Assembly: GCA_025061865.1 (NCBI GenBank)
Contig: JANXAA010000073.1
Span: 1-8,724 of the forward strand
Length of the DNA: 8,724 bases
Direction: 5' to 3'
Source of the DNA: Acidobacteriota bacterium
GTDB lineage: Bacteria; Acidobacteriota; HRBIN11
The notes beneath the pieces are model-generated. The model saw only the letters and a program-made list of their open reading frames with translations. It did not search any database and was not told the DNA's origin. Positions 1 through 5,762 of this stretch are shown here, in pieces. The position numbers were made by a program, and so were the translations under genes. Within the stretch, counting starts at the first letter, position 1. Each line of letters opens with the position of its first letter.

Positions 1-2
1 TA

Positions 3-557
3 CTGTGGGTCCTCCTCCTTGCTTTCATCGTAGGAAGCCCCGTCCGCTTCCCGAAGACGAATCGCCACATGGCCTATCAGCTGCTCCTTCAGAGCTGGCA
101 GACGGTCAGCCGACAGGCCTTTCAGGTCCGCTTCCGGGGCTTCGCCGGTCTGAATGACCGTCTCCACGTCGTTTGGGGTGAGGTTCTAACGCGCCAAGGC
201 CGGGTCGTCCGACTGAGTGTCGATGGGGAACCAGCGCTATCGGCCGAGAAGAAGCGATCTATTGCCGACCCGATTCGACAGTTCTTCGAAGCCTACGGGA
301 CGTCCCGACCCGAGCCGGCCCCGCACTTTGAAGGCTGGATAGTCCCGGAGAGCGACTTCATGCCTCAACTCTACTTTCCTGTATTCCCCCCGGGCGAGCT
401 GGCCGACCGGTCGTCGCTGGCGTTGGAAGACCTTCATCTGTGGCTGAGTCCCGGGGGCCTTCCTTTGCAAGTCGCCTTCCAGGCGGCCGACCGTCAGACG
501 TATATCCTATTCATTGAATGGCGGTCGACGGACGAGACGACGCTGGGCCCTTTGTAA
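3..557 (+). CDS. Hypothetical exported or membrane-anchored protein, 5' end outside the window
   Basis: I do not recognise this protein. The frame is open to the left edge. An ATG at 69 is a possible start, but the in-frame codons before it (3-68) encode a hydrophobic run, LWVLLLAFIVG, followed by a polar stretch, which reads as the core of a signal peptide or membrane anchor. No good ribosome binding site precedes the ATG. The true start is therefore probably left of the window. About 184 residues are visible. The body is mixed alpha/beta, with alternating hydrophobic strands (VRFRGFAG, LHVVWGEVL, VVRLSVDG) and a final strand pair (LPLQVAF, TYILFIEW). This layout loosely recalls periplasmic LolA/LppX-type lipoprotein-carrier folds, but that is inference without a diagnostic motif. 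There is no lipobox Cys in the visible part. It ends with TAA and converges with the polymerase gene. I am fairly sure it is a real gene, unsure of its role. Confidence 0.6.
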   Translation: MWVLLLAFIVGSPVRFPKTNRHMAYQLLLQSWQTVSRQAFQVRFRGFAGLNDRLHVVWGEVLTRQGRVVRLSVDGEPALSAEKKRSIADPIRQFFEAYGTSRPEPAPHFEGWIVPESDFMPQLYFPVFPPGELADRSSLALEDLHLWLSPGGLPLQVAFQAADRQTYILFIEWRSTDETTLGPL

Positions 558-817
558 GGGGAGTAACGGACGGCGAAGGGTGAACAGCCAAGGCGGCTCC
601 AGTGAATCCGCATTGGGCGAATGTCTTCTATTTGTTCTCGAGGCGAATGAAGGACGACCGTCTGAAGATAGCCAAGACGACGTGCAATCATACGATGATT
701 TCCCGACTCACTCCACGATCCCTGTCTCAAAAGGATCGAACCGCTTTCATGGCGGATCTTCCGCTTGCCGTTTAGCTTTCGCTGTTGCCATTGCCCTCAG
801 TGCCACGCCATCCCCCG
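558..817. other. Gap between convergent genes; no gene seen
   Basis: This 260-base gap separates the rightward exported-protein gene from the end of the leftward polymerase gene. No frame in it has convincing coding character. A rightward open frame from 514 crosses it but becomes an Arg/Pro/Gly-rich antisense shadow of the polymerase. The gap is less GC-rich than its surroundings and holds three short perfect inverted repeats between 686 and 764, listed separately. No T-run typical of an intrinsic terminator follows any of them on either strand. Confidence 0.6.
686..764. repeat. Cluster of three short inverted repeats between convergent genes
   Basis: Three perfect dyads lie within 79 bases. 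AATCAT-acg-ATGATT is at 686-700 (6-base arms, 3-base centre). CGATCC at 716-721 pairs with GGATCG at 733-738 across 11 bases. GCGGA-tct-TCCGC is at 752-764. They lie where transcripts from both flanking genes should end, so they may stall or end transcription from both sides, or protect 3' ends. None has a clear U-tract. Two six-base hairpins in 260 bases is not far above chance, so the functional reading is weak. Confidence 0.3.
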
Positions 818-3154
818 TTACGGCAAAAGCCGGGATTCGGGAACGCCCAAGACACTCAAGATGCGGCTGGCCGCCGGGACGACCTGATTCTGGACGTAAT
901 ACTCGATGTCGATGCGGTCGACCGGGACGAAGGGGTAGGGGGCCACCCGACGGTACAGGGGCCCCGTCCCCCGTAAGACGACGTAGCCGACCTTATTACC
1001 GACCGTCAGACGATGGCCTCGTTCAAGGAGCATTTGGGCGGCGGCGACGTGGGGTGTATTCGCCTTGTACTCGTCTAAGCGCTTCGTCAGGGTCTTCCAG
1101 ATCACGAGCTTTCGCCAGTCCATCTGACCGGCCCGGAGGTCTTGGACGGCTGACCGCACAGTTTGGACGGCTCGGTCGACGTCTTGGTCCTGGAGGACAG
1201 CCGCCAGGACGGCTTCCTGGATTTCCTGGGCCACGGGGGCCCAGTCGCCGCGCACGACTTCTAGGCCGACGATGTCGAGGGTCCCGGCCTCGGTCAGGCC
1301 GGCGTAGCGCTTTTTCGCTTCGGTGAACAGGATACGCCGGTAGACCCGCTCGAGCTCGATATCCATGTGGAGACGGTTCCGGATCCGCTCGATGAGGGCT
1401 TGCATCCGGTCGGGTTCGTAGAGGACGAAGAGGGAATCCGTGTCGCCATAAATGACGGTCAGGCCCAGCTCGCCCGCCCATTCGATGGCCTGCTGGATCG
1501 TCCAACGGCCCCAGTCCGCGACCGCCTCGGCGACGGGCCGGGCATACCAGCGGGCCCCCAACCAGCCGGCATAGCCGTAGACGGCATTCGTGACGACTTT
1601 GATGGCCTTTTCCTGGGCCGCCAAGAGGCGGGCATGGGGATCGTCGGGTTGTACGGCCCGACGTCGTTCCTTCACAGCTTGGCGCGCCTCCAGCAGACGT
1701 CGCAGGACGGTCCGGTATACGCCGTCGGGCTGTTTCCGAAAGCGGTGGCCCGTCGTCGGGGCTTGGAAGGTCTCGTCGGCCGAGACCTTCTCCGAGGGCG
1801 GGACGTACGTATCCGGGGAGATGTTGTAGAGGAGCATAAGAGTCGGATACATGGACTTAAAGTCTAAGACAGCCACGTCCTCATGAATGCCCAGACGGGG
1901 TTCCAGGACGTATCCGCCTACATAAGGCACGTAGGGTTGTTCTCGGCGCTTTGGAGCCAGCTCGCCCGACCGGTGGGCCTCCCGGAGGAGGAAGTGCTCG
2001 ACCCGAAAGCCGGCTGCCGCCGGACCGACCTGGTCGAGGGGGAGGCCCGTCAGGCGAGACAGCTCTACGGCGTAGTGCCAGAATGTCTGACTGACTTGCC
2101 CCAGCGTCCGAAGTCGTCGTTCGAACCACTGCCGGGCCGCCGCCGGGTCTTGCTTCCAGCGTTGGGCCCACGTCCAGTCGTCCCATTCCTCGAAGTCCGG
2201 TGCCAGACCCAGGTAACGGGCGACCCGTTCGAGCGTCTCGAGCTTCACTTCCGAGATCTCGAGGGCGAAGTCCAAGACGTCCACGTTGGCTCGGCCTGTG
2301 ACGGAGATGTGTCCGTACAGGCTCGGGTGGGGTTCGGACCCGTCTCGGCCGACGGCCAGGGCCAGGCCGTGGCGGTGAAAGCGTTCCAGCAGGTACGGCC
2401 AGTCCCACCGGTTGACGCCGTATCCGAAGACGACGTCCGGCTGAAGGCGAGACCAAATCTCCAGAAACTGCTCGAGCAGGCCGCGTTCCTCGCCGGTCCG
2501 CACATGGCACGTCTGACCGTCGTACAAACCGATGATGACGACCGGGTCCCGCTCAGGGAGCATGATCCCCTCGGCCTGCCAAGGGAGCATGCCCCAGGTG
2601 ACAAAGCGCAGGTCCGGCGGCGGAAGCGTCTCGTCGACGAGGACCGGGTCCTCGGCCACGACCCGACGGACTTGGAGACCCGTCTCGGCCATCGGTCGGT
2701 CGGATGCCAGGAGGGGTTCGACCCGGCATGTCCACCACGTGGACGGGGTCAATTGGCAGTCCAGTAGGTACTGGACAGACCAACGGATATCGTCTTCTAA
2801 AGCCGACTCGATGCCGGGGATTTTGCGAAAGGCCTGGGCAAGCCTTCCCATGGCGGCCGCATCGACGGCCCGAGTCTGGACCTCGACGACCCGGCGGGGC
2901 CGGCCTTGCCAGCGGCGTTCGACGACCCGAGCGGCGACAAAGTCCTTCAGACGTGACCCTTGGGCCGTGACCTGAGCCTGCAAGCTCTCGACGTCCGCGT
3001 CCTCTCGGGGGAGCAGATAGAGACGGGGCCACCGCCGGTCGTCGATCAACAGGACCCGCTGGCCGTCTTCCGTCACGCCCCACAGCCACATCTCAGGGCG
3101 TTCGGACCGGACTTCGTAGTTGAGGTCTAAGAGCCAGAAGCGTAGCCGTTCCAT
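818..3154 (-). CDS. polB: Family B DNA polymerase with degenerate proofreading exonuclease site
   Basis: A 778-residue DNA-dependent DNA polymerase of the archaeal PolB type, close to that family's usual length of about 775. The N-terminal domain (about 1-140) aligns by eye with archaeal PolB. The exonuclease fold spans about 180-365. A YxGG linker is at 411-414. Motif A is DFKSMYP at 431-437, with D431 as metal ligand and Y436 as steric gate. Motif B is K519 to G527 (KxxxNxxYG, with Ala after the Asn where Ser is usual). Motif C is YGDTDS around D571 and D573. KKRY is at 614-617, followed by the thumb. Polymerase chemistry should be intact. Compared with Pyrococcus-type enzymes, Exo I FDIE reads WGML (G188, L190), the Exo II first Asn is Gly246 although D251 remains, and the Exo III Asp reads Arg347. 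Proofreading is therefore probably lost. The chain stops where archaeal relatives continue with a clamp-binding tail. The ATG start follows GAGGGGG by 5 bases, inside a hairpin. It is the last gene of the likely ytxH-cheW-polB unit. Confidence 0.95.
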   Translation of the reverse strand: MERLRFWLLDLNYEVRSERPEMWLWGVTEDGQRVLLIDDRRWPRLYLLPREDADVESLQAQVTAQGSRLKDFVAARVVERRWQGRPRRVVEVQTRAVDAAAMGRLAQAFRKIPGIESALEDDIRWSVQYLLDCQLTPSTWWTCRVEPLLASDRPMAETGLQVRRVVAEDPVLVDETLPPPDLRFVTWGMLPWQAEGIMLPERDPVVIIGLYDGQTCHVRTGEERGLLEQFLEIWSRLQPDVVFGYGVNRWDWPYLLERFHRHGLALAVGRDGSEPHPSLYGHISVTGRANVDVLDFALEISEVKLETLERVARYLGLAPDFEEWDDWTWAQRWKQDPAAARQWFERRLRTLGQVSQTFWHYAVELSRLTGLPLDQVGPAAAGFRVEHFLLREAHRSGELAPKRREQPYVPYVGGYVLEPRLGIHEDVAVLDFKSMYPTLMLLYNISPDTYVPPSEKVSADETFQAPTTGHRFRKQPDGVYRTVLRRLLEARQAVKERRRAVQPDDPHARLLAAQEKAIKVVTNAVYGYAGWLGARWYARPVAEAVADWGRWTIQQAIEWAGELGLTVIYGDTDSLFVLYEPDRMQALIERIRNRLHMDIELERVYRRILFTEAKKRYAGLTEAGTLDIVGLEVVRGDWAPVAQEIQEAVLAAVLQDQDVDRAVQTVRSAVQDLRAGQMDWRKLVIWKTLTKRLDEYKANTPHVAAAQMLLERGHRLTVGNKVGYVVLRGTGPLYRRVAPYPFVPVDRIDIEYYVQNQVVPAASRILSVLGVPESRLLP

Positions 3155-3158
3155 GATA

Positions 3159-3174
3159 TCCCCCTCGCGGGGGA
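3159..3174 (-). promoter_or_regulatory. Hairpin with GNRA loop covering the polB ribosome binding site
   Basis: On the minus strand the bases just before the polB ATG read CCCCC-GCGA-GGGGG, a perfect five-pair G+C stem closed by a GCGA tetraloop (the GNRA class, known to be very stable). One more U-A pair extends it at the base. The descending arm includes the Shine-Dalgarno-like GAGGGGG, and the stem ends 4-5 bases before the start codon. If it forms, the ribosome binding site is buried. It lies within the 29-base gap after the cheW stop codon. Ribosomes ending cheW may open it, which would couple translation of the two genes; that is inference. Confidence 0.5.
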
Positions 3175-3183
3175 CCGATTTGA

Positions 3184-3714
3184 TCAGGCCGGCCGGTCGA
3201 AGGGTTCGGCCGGCGGGGACATCCCCGGCGTCGGCTGGAATTCAACCCACAGGCGGCGTTCGTGGGGTTGAAACAGGAGATCGAGGTCCGGTAGGAGAAC
3301 GATTTGGTCGCCGTCCAAGAGTGCCCCGACGATGAGGTCAGCCAGGGCCGTATCTGGGAGGGGCGGGACCGGCTGGATTTGAGGCAGGACGACCCGAAGC
3401 AGGGCATGCGCCTCGTCGACGACCAGGCCGGCAGAATACTGCTGGATCCATGTCACGACGATACGGGTCTGGCGCGTCACGTCCGCCGGAACGCCAAAGC
3501 GCTTGCGGAGGTCCAAGACAGGGATCAGCTCACCCCGTAGCTCGATCAGGCCCTCGATGAAGGGCGGCGCGTTCGGCACGGGCTGGGCCGGTCGGTACCG
3601 CAGGATTTCTCGAAGGCGCTCGACCGGCTGGGCCATCCTCAGGGTGCCGACCCGAAAACTCAAAAAGACGTATTCAGGCGCTTCCCGGAGGGATTCGAGC
3701 ACCGCCGCGGCCAT
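3184..3714 (-). CDS. CheW-like chemotaxis coupling domain protein
   Basis: A 176-residue protein made almost entirely of one CheW domain. CheW proteins link chemoreceptors to the CheA histidine kinase through two small beta barrels in the cytoplasm. The domain begins with the strand YVFLSFRVG (15-23). It contains the hallmark GLIELRGELIPVLDLRKRFG (55-74), where R60 matches the conserved Arg of the NLRG motif. It continues with TRIVVTWI and the strand ending LVVDEA (about 97-102), and closes with the typical strand-helix piece LPDLDLLF (141-148). The last 25 residues are a Pro-rich tail. Start chosen: ATG at 3714, with GGAG 7 bases upstream. Two nearby upstream ATGs are out of frame. The 108-base gap behind it has only a weak TATAAG (3744-3749) and no good -35. 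No receptor, CheA or other Che gene is in the window, so it may serve another signalling system or remote chemotaxis genes. It lies 29 bases upstream of polB. Confidence 0.9.
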   Translation of the reverse strand: MAAAVLESLREAPEYVFLSFRVGTLRMAQPVERLREILRYRPAQPVPNAPPFIEGLIELRGELIPVLDLRKRFGVPADVTRQTRIVVTWIQQYSAGLVVDEAHALLRVVLPQIQPVPPLPDTALADLIVGALLDGDQIVLLPDLDLLFQPHERRLWVEFQPTPGMSPPAEPFDRPA

Positions 3715-3822
3715 CCGCCCTCTCCATCATGAGAATTGCCGTCCTTATAGATGACACCCCCACGTCCGCCCAGAGGTCATCAAATCGCGCCGAACAGCGG
3801 GATCCGATGCGACGAAGTCGAA

Positions 3823-4086
3823 TTAGTCCTCCACGTCGGTGGCACTTTCGGCGGCCATGGGGGCTTCTTCAGCGAGGGCCCGTTTGACGCGACGGACGCG
3901 AGACTTGGCTTGCTCGACGGCCAGCTCGGCCTTATCCCGGAGGGATTCAGCTTTTTCCCGCAGGTACTGACGGGTCTCCCGGCCCGAGGCCGGTGCATAG
4001 AGTAAAGCCACGGCGGCCCCGACGATAGCACCGACGACGAAGGACAAGGCCACTTCTAAAAAGGTCGCTCCGTTCCGCTCCGCCAT
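3823..4086 (-). CDS. YtxH domain-containing small membrane protein
   Basis: An 87-residue protein with one membrane segment near the N-terminus (about residues 9-30, Gly/Ala/Val-rich). It is followed directly by LLYAPASGRETR, which matches the YtxH family signature (a membrane helix, then L-APxSGxETR). A charged, probably helical or coiled segment runs from about 34 to 72, and the tail is acidic (ATDVED). YtxH proteins are common small bacterial envelope proteins, often called general stress or gas-vesicle-like, with no settled biochemical role. Length and layout are normal for the family. The ATG start has an excellent ribosome binding site, and a consensus TATAAT lies 35 bases upstream. It is the first gene of the probable ytxH-cheW-polB unit. 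Confidence 0.85.
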   Translation of the reverse strand: MAERNGATFLEVALSFVVGAIVGAAVALLYAPASGRETRQYLREKAESLRDKAELAVEQAKSRVRRVKRALAEEAPMAAESATDVED

Positions 4087-4094
4087 GTTTGAAT

Positions 4095-4103
4095 CCTCCT
4101 CCT
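4095..4103 (-). promoter_or_regulatory. Strong ribosome binding site of the YtxH gene
   Basis: AGGAGGAGG on the minus strand ends 8 bases before the ATG at 4086. It is an extended anti-16S match and fixes that start codon. Confidence 0.85.
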
Positions 4104-4149
4104 ATCAGGCGATCCGACCGATTATACCTTAGATCGAGGTAGGCCTGAT
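4104..4149. repeat. Inverted repeat flanking the ytxH -10 element
   Basis: ATCAGGC at 4104-4110 and GCCTGAT at 4143-4149 are perfect 7-base inverted arms around a 32-base centre that contains the TATAAT. A nested GATC pair (4111-4114 and 4132-4135) extends the symmetry with a 7-base bulge on one side. It could be an operator for a dimeric regulator, or a hairpin in the DNA. The right arm overlaps the first base of the -35-like TTGACA. Confidence 0.35.
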
Positions 4150-4154
4150 GTCAA
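4121..4154 (-). promoter_or_regulatory. Candidate promoter of the ytxH-cheW-polB unit
   Basis: On the minus strand there is a perfect -10 hexamer TATAAT (4126-4121) and, upstream, a perfect -35 hexamer TTGACA (4154-4149). They are 22 bases apart, well over the usual 16-18. At normal spacing the -35 match is poor (for example ATCAGG). Transcription would begin near 4114, giving a leader of about 28 bases that includes the strong ribosome binding site. The -10 alone in such GC-rich DNA is good evidence; the pairing with TTGACA is uncertain. Confidence 0.6.
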
Positions 4155-4199
4155 AGGATGCGAGCGGAACGGGATAGCTCATCGGCCCGCCGAAGACAG

Positions 4200-4240
4200 C
4201 CGCCCAGCCGGTCGGGTGGACAGGGCCTCGTCTTGGGCGG
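4200..4240. repeat. Inverted repeat CCGCCCA / TGGGCGG
   Basis: Perfect 7-base G+C-rich arms at 4200-4206 and 4234-4240 around 27 bases. They lie downstream of the amidohydrolase and upstream of the ytxH promoter. This is a possible transcript-end hairpin, without a T-run on either side. Confidence 0.35.
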
Positions 4241-4247
4241 ATGGGGC

Positions 4248-4290
4248 ATACCGGGATTTGGGCCTTCGGACAGCTGGCATCCCCGGGTAT
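4248..4290. repeat. Imperfect hairpin ATACCGGGAT with two-base bulge
   Basis: ATACCGGGAT (4248-4257) pairs completely with ATCCC and GGTAT (4279-4290), leaving a CG bulge, across a 21-base loop. Ten paired positions make it the longest stem in the gap. It is a candidate terminator or mRNA-stabilising structure for the amidohydrolase transcript, with no U-tract. Confidence 0.35.
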
Positions 4291-4339
4291 CCGCAGGCCT
4301 AAGGTTATCCCCTTCCCCTCTCCGGCCACCCCAGGGCCC

Positions 4340-4371
4340 CTATTTGCCCATCTGCCGACCGGCCTATCTGC
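4340..4371. repeat. Short 8-base periodic repeat across the amidohydrolase stop codon
   Basis: Four 8-base units run in register: ctatttgc, ccatctgc, a diverged cgaccggc, and ctatctgc (consensus CYATYTGC). The last unit contains the end of the amidohydrolase reading frame, including its stop codon. This is likely slippage-derived low-complexity sequence that spilled into the coding end. Confidence 0.4.
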
Positions 4372-5617
4372 CCAAGATAGCTTCGGTCGGATGCAGGAAG
4401 GCCGTTTGGCCGAGGCGGATGACCCGGCGGATGCGGCGGAGGTCCCGGACCGATCGGAGCTCCGTCGCGTCGAAAAGGACGAAGTCGGCTGGACTCCCGG
4501 GTCGGAGGGGCATTGGCCAGGCCAGGACTTCATAGGGCCGCCAGCAGGCCATCTGCACGATGTCTCGAAGAGGAACACCGGCCCGTTCGAGCCAGCGAAG
4601 CTCCCAGTGGAAGCTCCAACCGGGCGGTGTGTGCACGTTCGGCGTGTCGGTCCCGACGACCATCCGAACGCCGGCCCGGTAGGCCATGACGATAAGTCGT
4701 AAAATCCGAGGCCAGACCGCTCGGGCTTGCTTCTGCGAGTCAGGTCCTTGAAGGCGATAGGATTTCGCTCGCCACCGCTCCCGGAGCCATCGGGGCACGT
4801 ACCGCTCGCCCGGCGTCTGGCGGACGAGAGCCACGGCCAAGACCGTCAGCGTCGGCGTCCAGAGGACGCCCCGGCAGGCCATTTCGTCGAGAAGTCGACG
4901 GAGGCGATCACTCTGGAGATTTACAAGCGCCCAGAACCGGAAATCCTTCATCGGCCAGGGTATAGCATCGACCTCGGCGGCGAACCGTCGGGGAATGAGG
5001 CCGTCGACGGGACCGAGGCGGACGTGTTCAAGGCTGTCGATGCCCCAGGCGAGGACCGTCCGCCAAGGGACCTGGCCGAGGTGACCCATCACGCGGAGGC
5101 CGTGACGGTGGGCTTCCCGAATCAGGGTGGCTAGGAGCGCCGGCGGCAGACGGTGATAGGCCTTAACCCATTCGACGCCGGCGTCTTGGTGCTGGCGGAC
5201 GACGGCCCGGACGTTCTCAACGCTGCGGACGACGACGCTCAGGGCTGGCCATCGGGGCGGGTCTCCGTCTACGAGAGGACCCGCTGACGAGACGACCGGC
5301 CGTTCGGTCTCCGGGACCGATCGGAGCGCCAGCACGGCTGGGAACGGGCTTCCCGCCTCCCGCAGACCCGTGACGCCCCATCGGAGCATATCCGACAGGA
5401 ACTCCCGGTAACGGGCCAGGTGCACATGCATGTCGACAAACCCGGGTAAGCGGGCCCGGCCCCGGCCGTCGTCGACGACGGCGCCTTCGGGGAACTCGGA
5501 GGCCGCCGGACGAACCCAGGCGATGCGGCCACCCTCGACGGCCACGTCGGATTCGACGTTCGACACCGAGCCGTCTGGCTGTCCAAGTCGGACCCGTCGG
5601 AGGACCCACAGACGCAT
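4364..5617 (-). CDS. Metal-dependent amidohydrolase (imidazolonepropionase/prolidase-like)
   Basis: A cytosolic-looking TIM-barrel hydrolase of the amidohydrolase superfamily, 417 residues from the chosen ATG. Counting from that ATG, an N-terminal beta-sandwich piece (LWVLRRVRLG to about residue 58) leads to the signature GFVDMHVHL with metal ligands H64 and H66. Then come K152 (WVKAY, probably the carbamylated bridging Lys), H179 (VMGHLG), H198 (GIDSLEHV) and D324 (VVGTDTPN). This is a complete binuclear-site set. The C-terminal GSPADFVLFDA rebuilds the sandwich, as in imidazolonepropionase-like members. Such enzymes hydrolyse C-N bonds in cyclic amides or dipeptides; the substrate cannot be read here. 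No signal peptide is visible. A TTG at 5635 would add six residues; neither start has a clear Shine-Dalgarno, and I prefer the ATG because MRLWVLRRVRL is a normal family start. A small hairpin lies about 30 bases upstream. The gap to the Asp-box gene is 182 bases, so co-transcription is possible but not certain. Confidence 0.9.
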   Translation of the reverse strand: MRLWVLRRVRLGQPDGSVSNVESDVAVEGGRIAWVRPAASEFPEGAVVDDGRGRARLPGFVDMHVHLARYREFLSDMLRWGVTGLREAGSPFPAVLALRSVPETERPVVSSAGPLVDGDPPRWPALSVVVRSVENVRAVVRQHQDAGVEWVKAYHRLPPALLATLIREAHRHGLRVMGHLGQVPWRTVLAWGIDSLEHVRLGPVDGLIPRRFAAEVDAIPWPMKDFRFWALVNLQSDRLRRLLDEMACRGVLWTPTLTVLAVALVRQTPGERYVPRWLRERWRAKSYRLQGPDSQKQARAVWPRILRLIVMAYRAGVRMVVGTDTPNVHTPPGWSFHWELRWLERAGVPLRDIVQMACWRPYEVLAWPMPLRPGSPADFVLFDATELRSVRDLRRIRRVIRLGQTAFLHPTEAILGR

Positions 5618-5647
5618 GGTGTTCGTGAGATGCAAGACACGGGATAA

Positions 5648-5667
5648 GGTCCCAGAGAAAAGGGACC
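5648..5667. repeat. Perfect hairpin GGTCCC / GGGACC upstream of the amidohydrolase
   Basis: Six-base perfect arms at 5648-5653 and 5662-5667 with an 8-base A/G-rich loop on the + strand. In the amidohydrolase direction it sits about 30 bases before the ATG. It may be an operator or a leader hairpin. I see no convincing promoter pair beside it; the best -10-like string is TATAGG near 5692-5697 and lacks a -35. Confidence 0.35.
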
Positions 5668-5762
5668 ACCGTCCCCAGTCCAGGTCCTAAACCTATAGAG
5701 TCTCAGGCTGAGGCCCCCGAGTCGACCGAGGCAGGTCTGGGTTCCATGGTCTGTAGGCCTTA

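Larger units (their letters stand above)
4155..4363. other. Structured intergenic stretch behind the amidohydrolase; no gene seen
   Basis: This 209-base GC-rich stretch lies between the amidohydrolase stop and the ytxH promoter. No frame in it looks coding. It holds two inverted repeats: CCGCCCA (4200-4206) with TGGGCGG (4234-4240), and ATACCGGGAT (4248-4257) with ATCCC-cg-GGTAT (4279-4290). It also holds a run of 8-base repeats at its high-coordinate end. I found no tmRNA, SRP RNA, RNase P or riboswitch signature. The hairpins may end amidohydrolase transcripts, though no U-tract follows them. Confidence 0.4.

Noticed and set aside
728..770. tRNA T-arm-like string GGTTCGATCC on the minus strand
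   Set aside because: The five-pair T stem does not form (C opposite T at the third pair) and no acceptor or anticodon arm surrounds it.
810..836. Possible terminator at the polB stop (CGGC-AAAA-GCCG with outer ATCC/GGAT)
   Set aside because: The inner stem is only four pairs, the outer pairing leaves an asymmetric internal loop, and no T-run follows in the polB direction.
514..1326. Rightward 270-codon open frame overlapping the first gene and the end of polB
   Set aside because: Most of it is an Arg/Pro/Gly-rich antisense shadow of the well-supported polymerase gene. The hydrophobic run near 780 looks accidental.
1883..2767. Rightward 294-codon open frame inside polB
   Set aside because: It lies wholly antisense to conserved exonuclease-domain and flanking codons of polB. 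Long antisense frames are expected in GC-rich genes.
3741..3772. Separate promoter for cheW from TATAAG at 3744-3749
   Set aside because: No -35 match lies at 16-18 bases; one hexamer near consensus is not enough.
4241..4702. Rightward open frame across the amidohydrolase 3' end
   Set aside because: It is antisense to the conserved C-terminal amidohydrolase sequence, has no ribosome binding site and no recognisable motif.
5702..5712. Dyad CTCAG-g-CTGAG
   Set aside because: Five-base arms with a one-base centre cannot form a hairpin and are common by chance; nothing else supports an operator.
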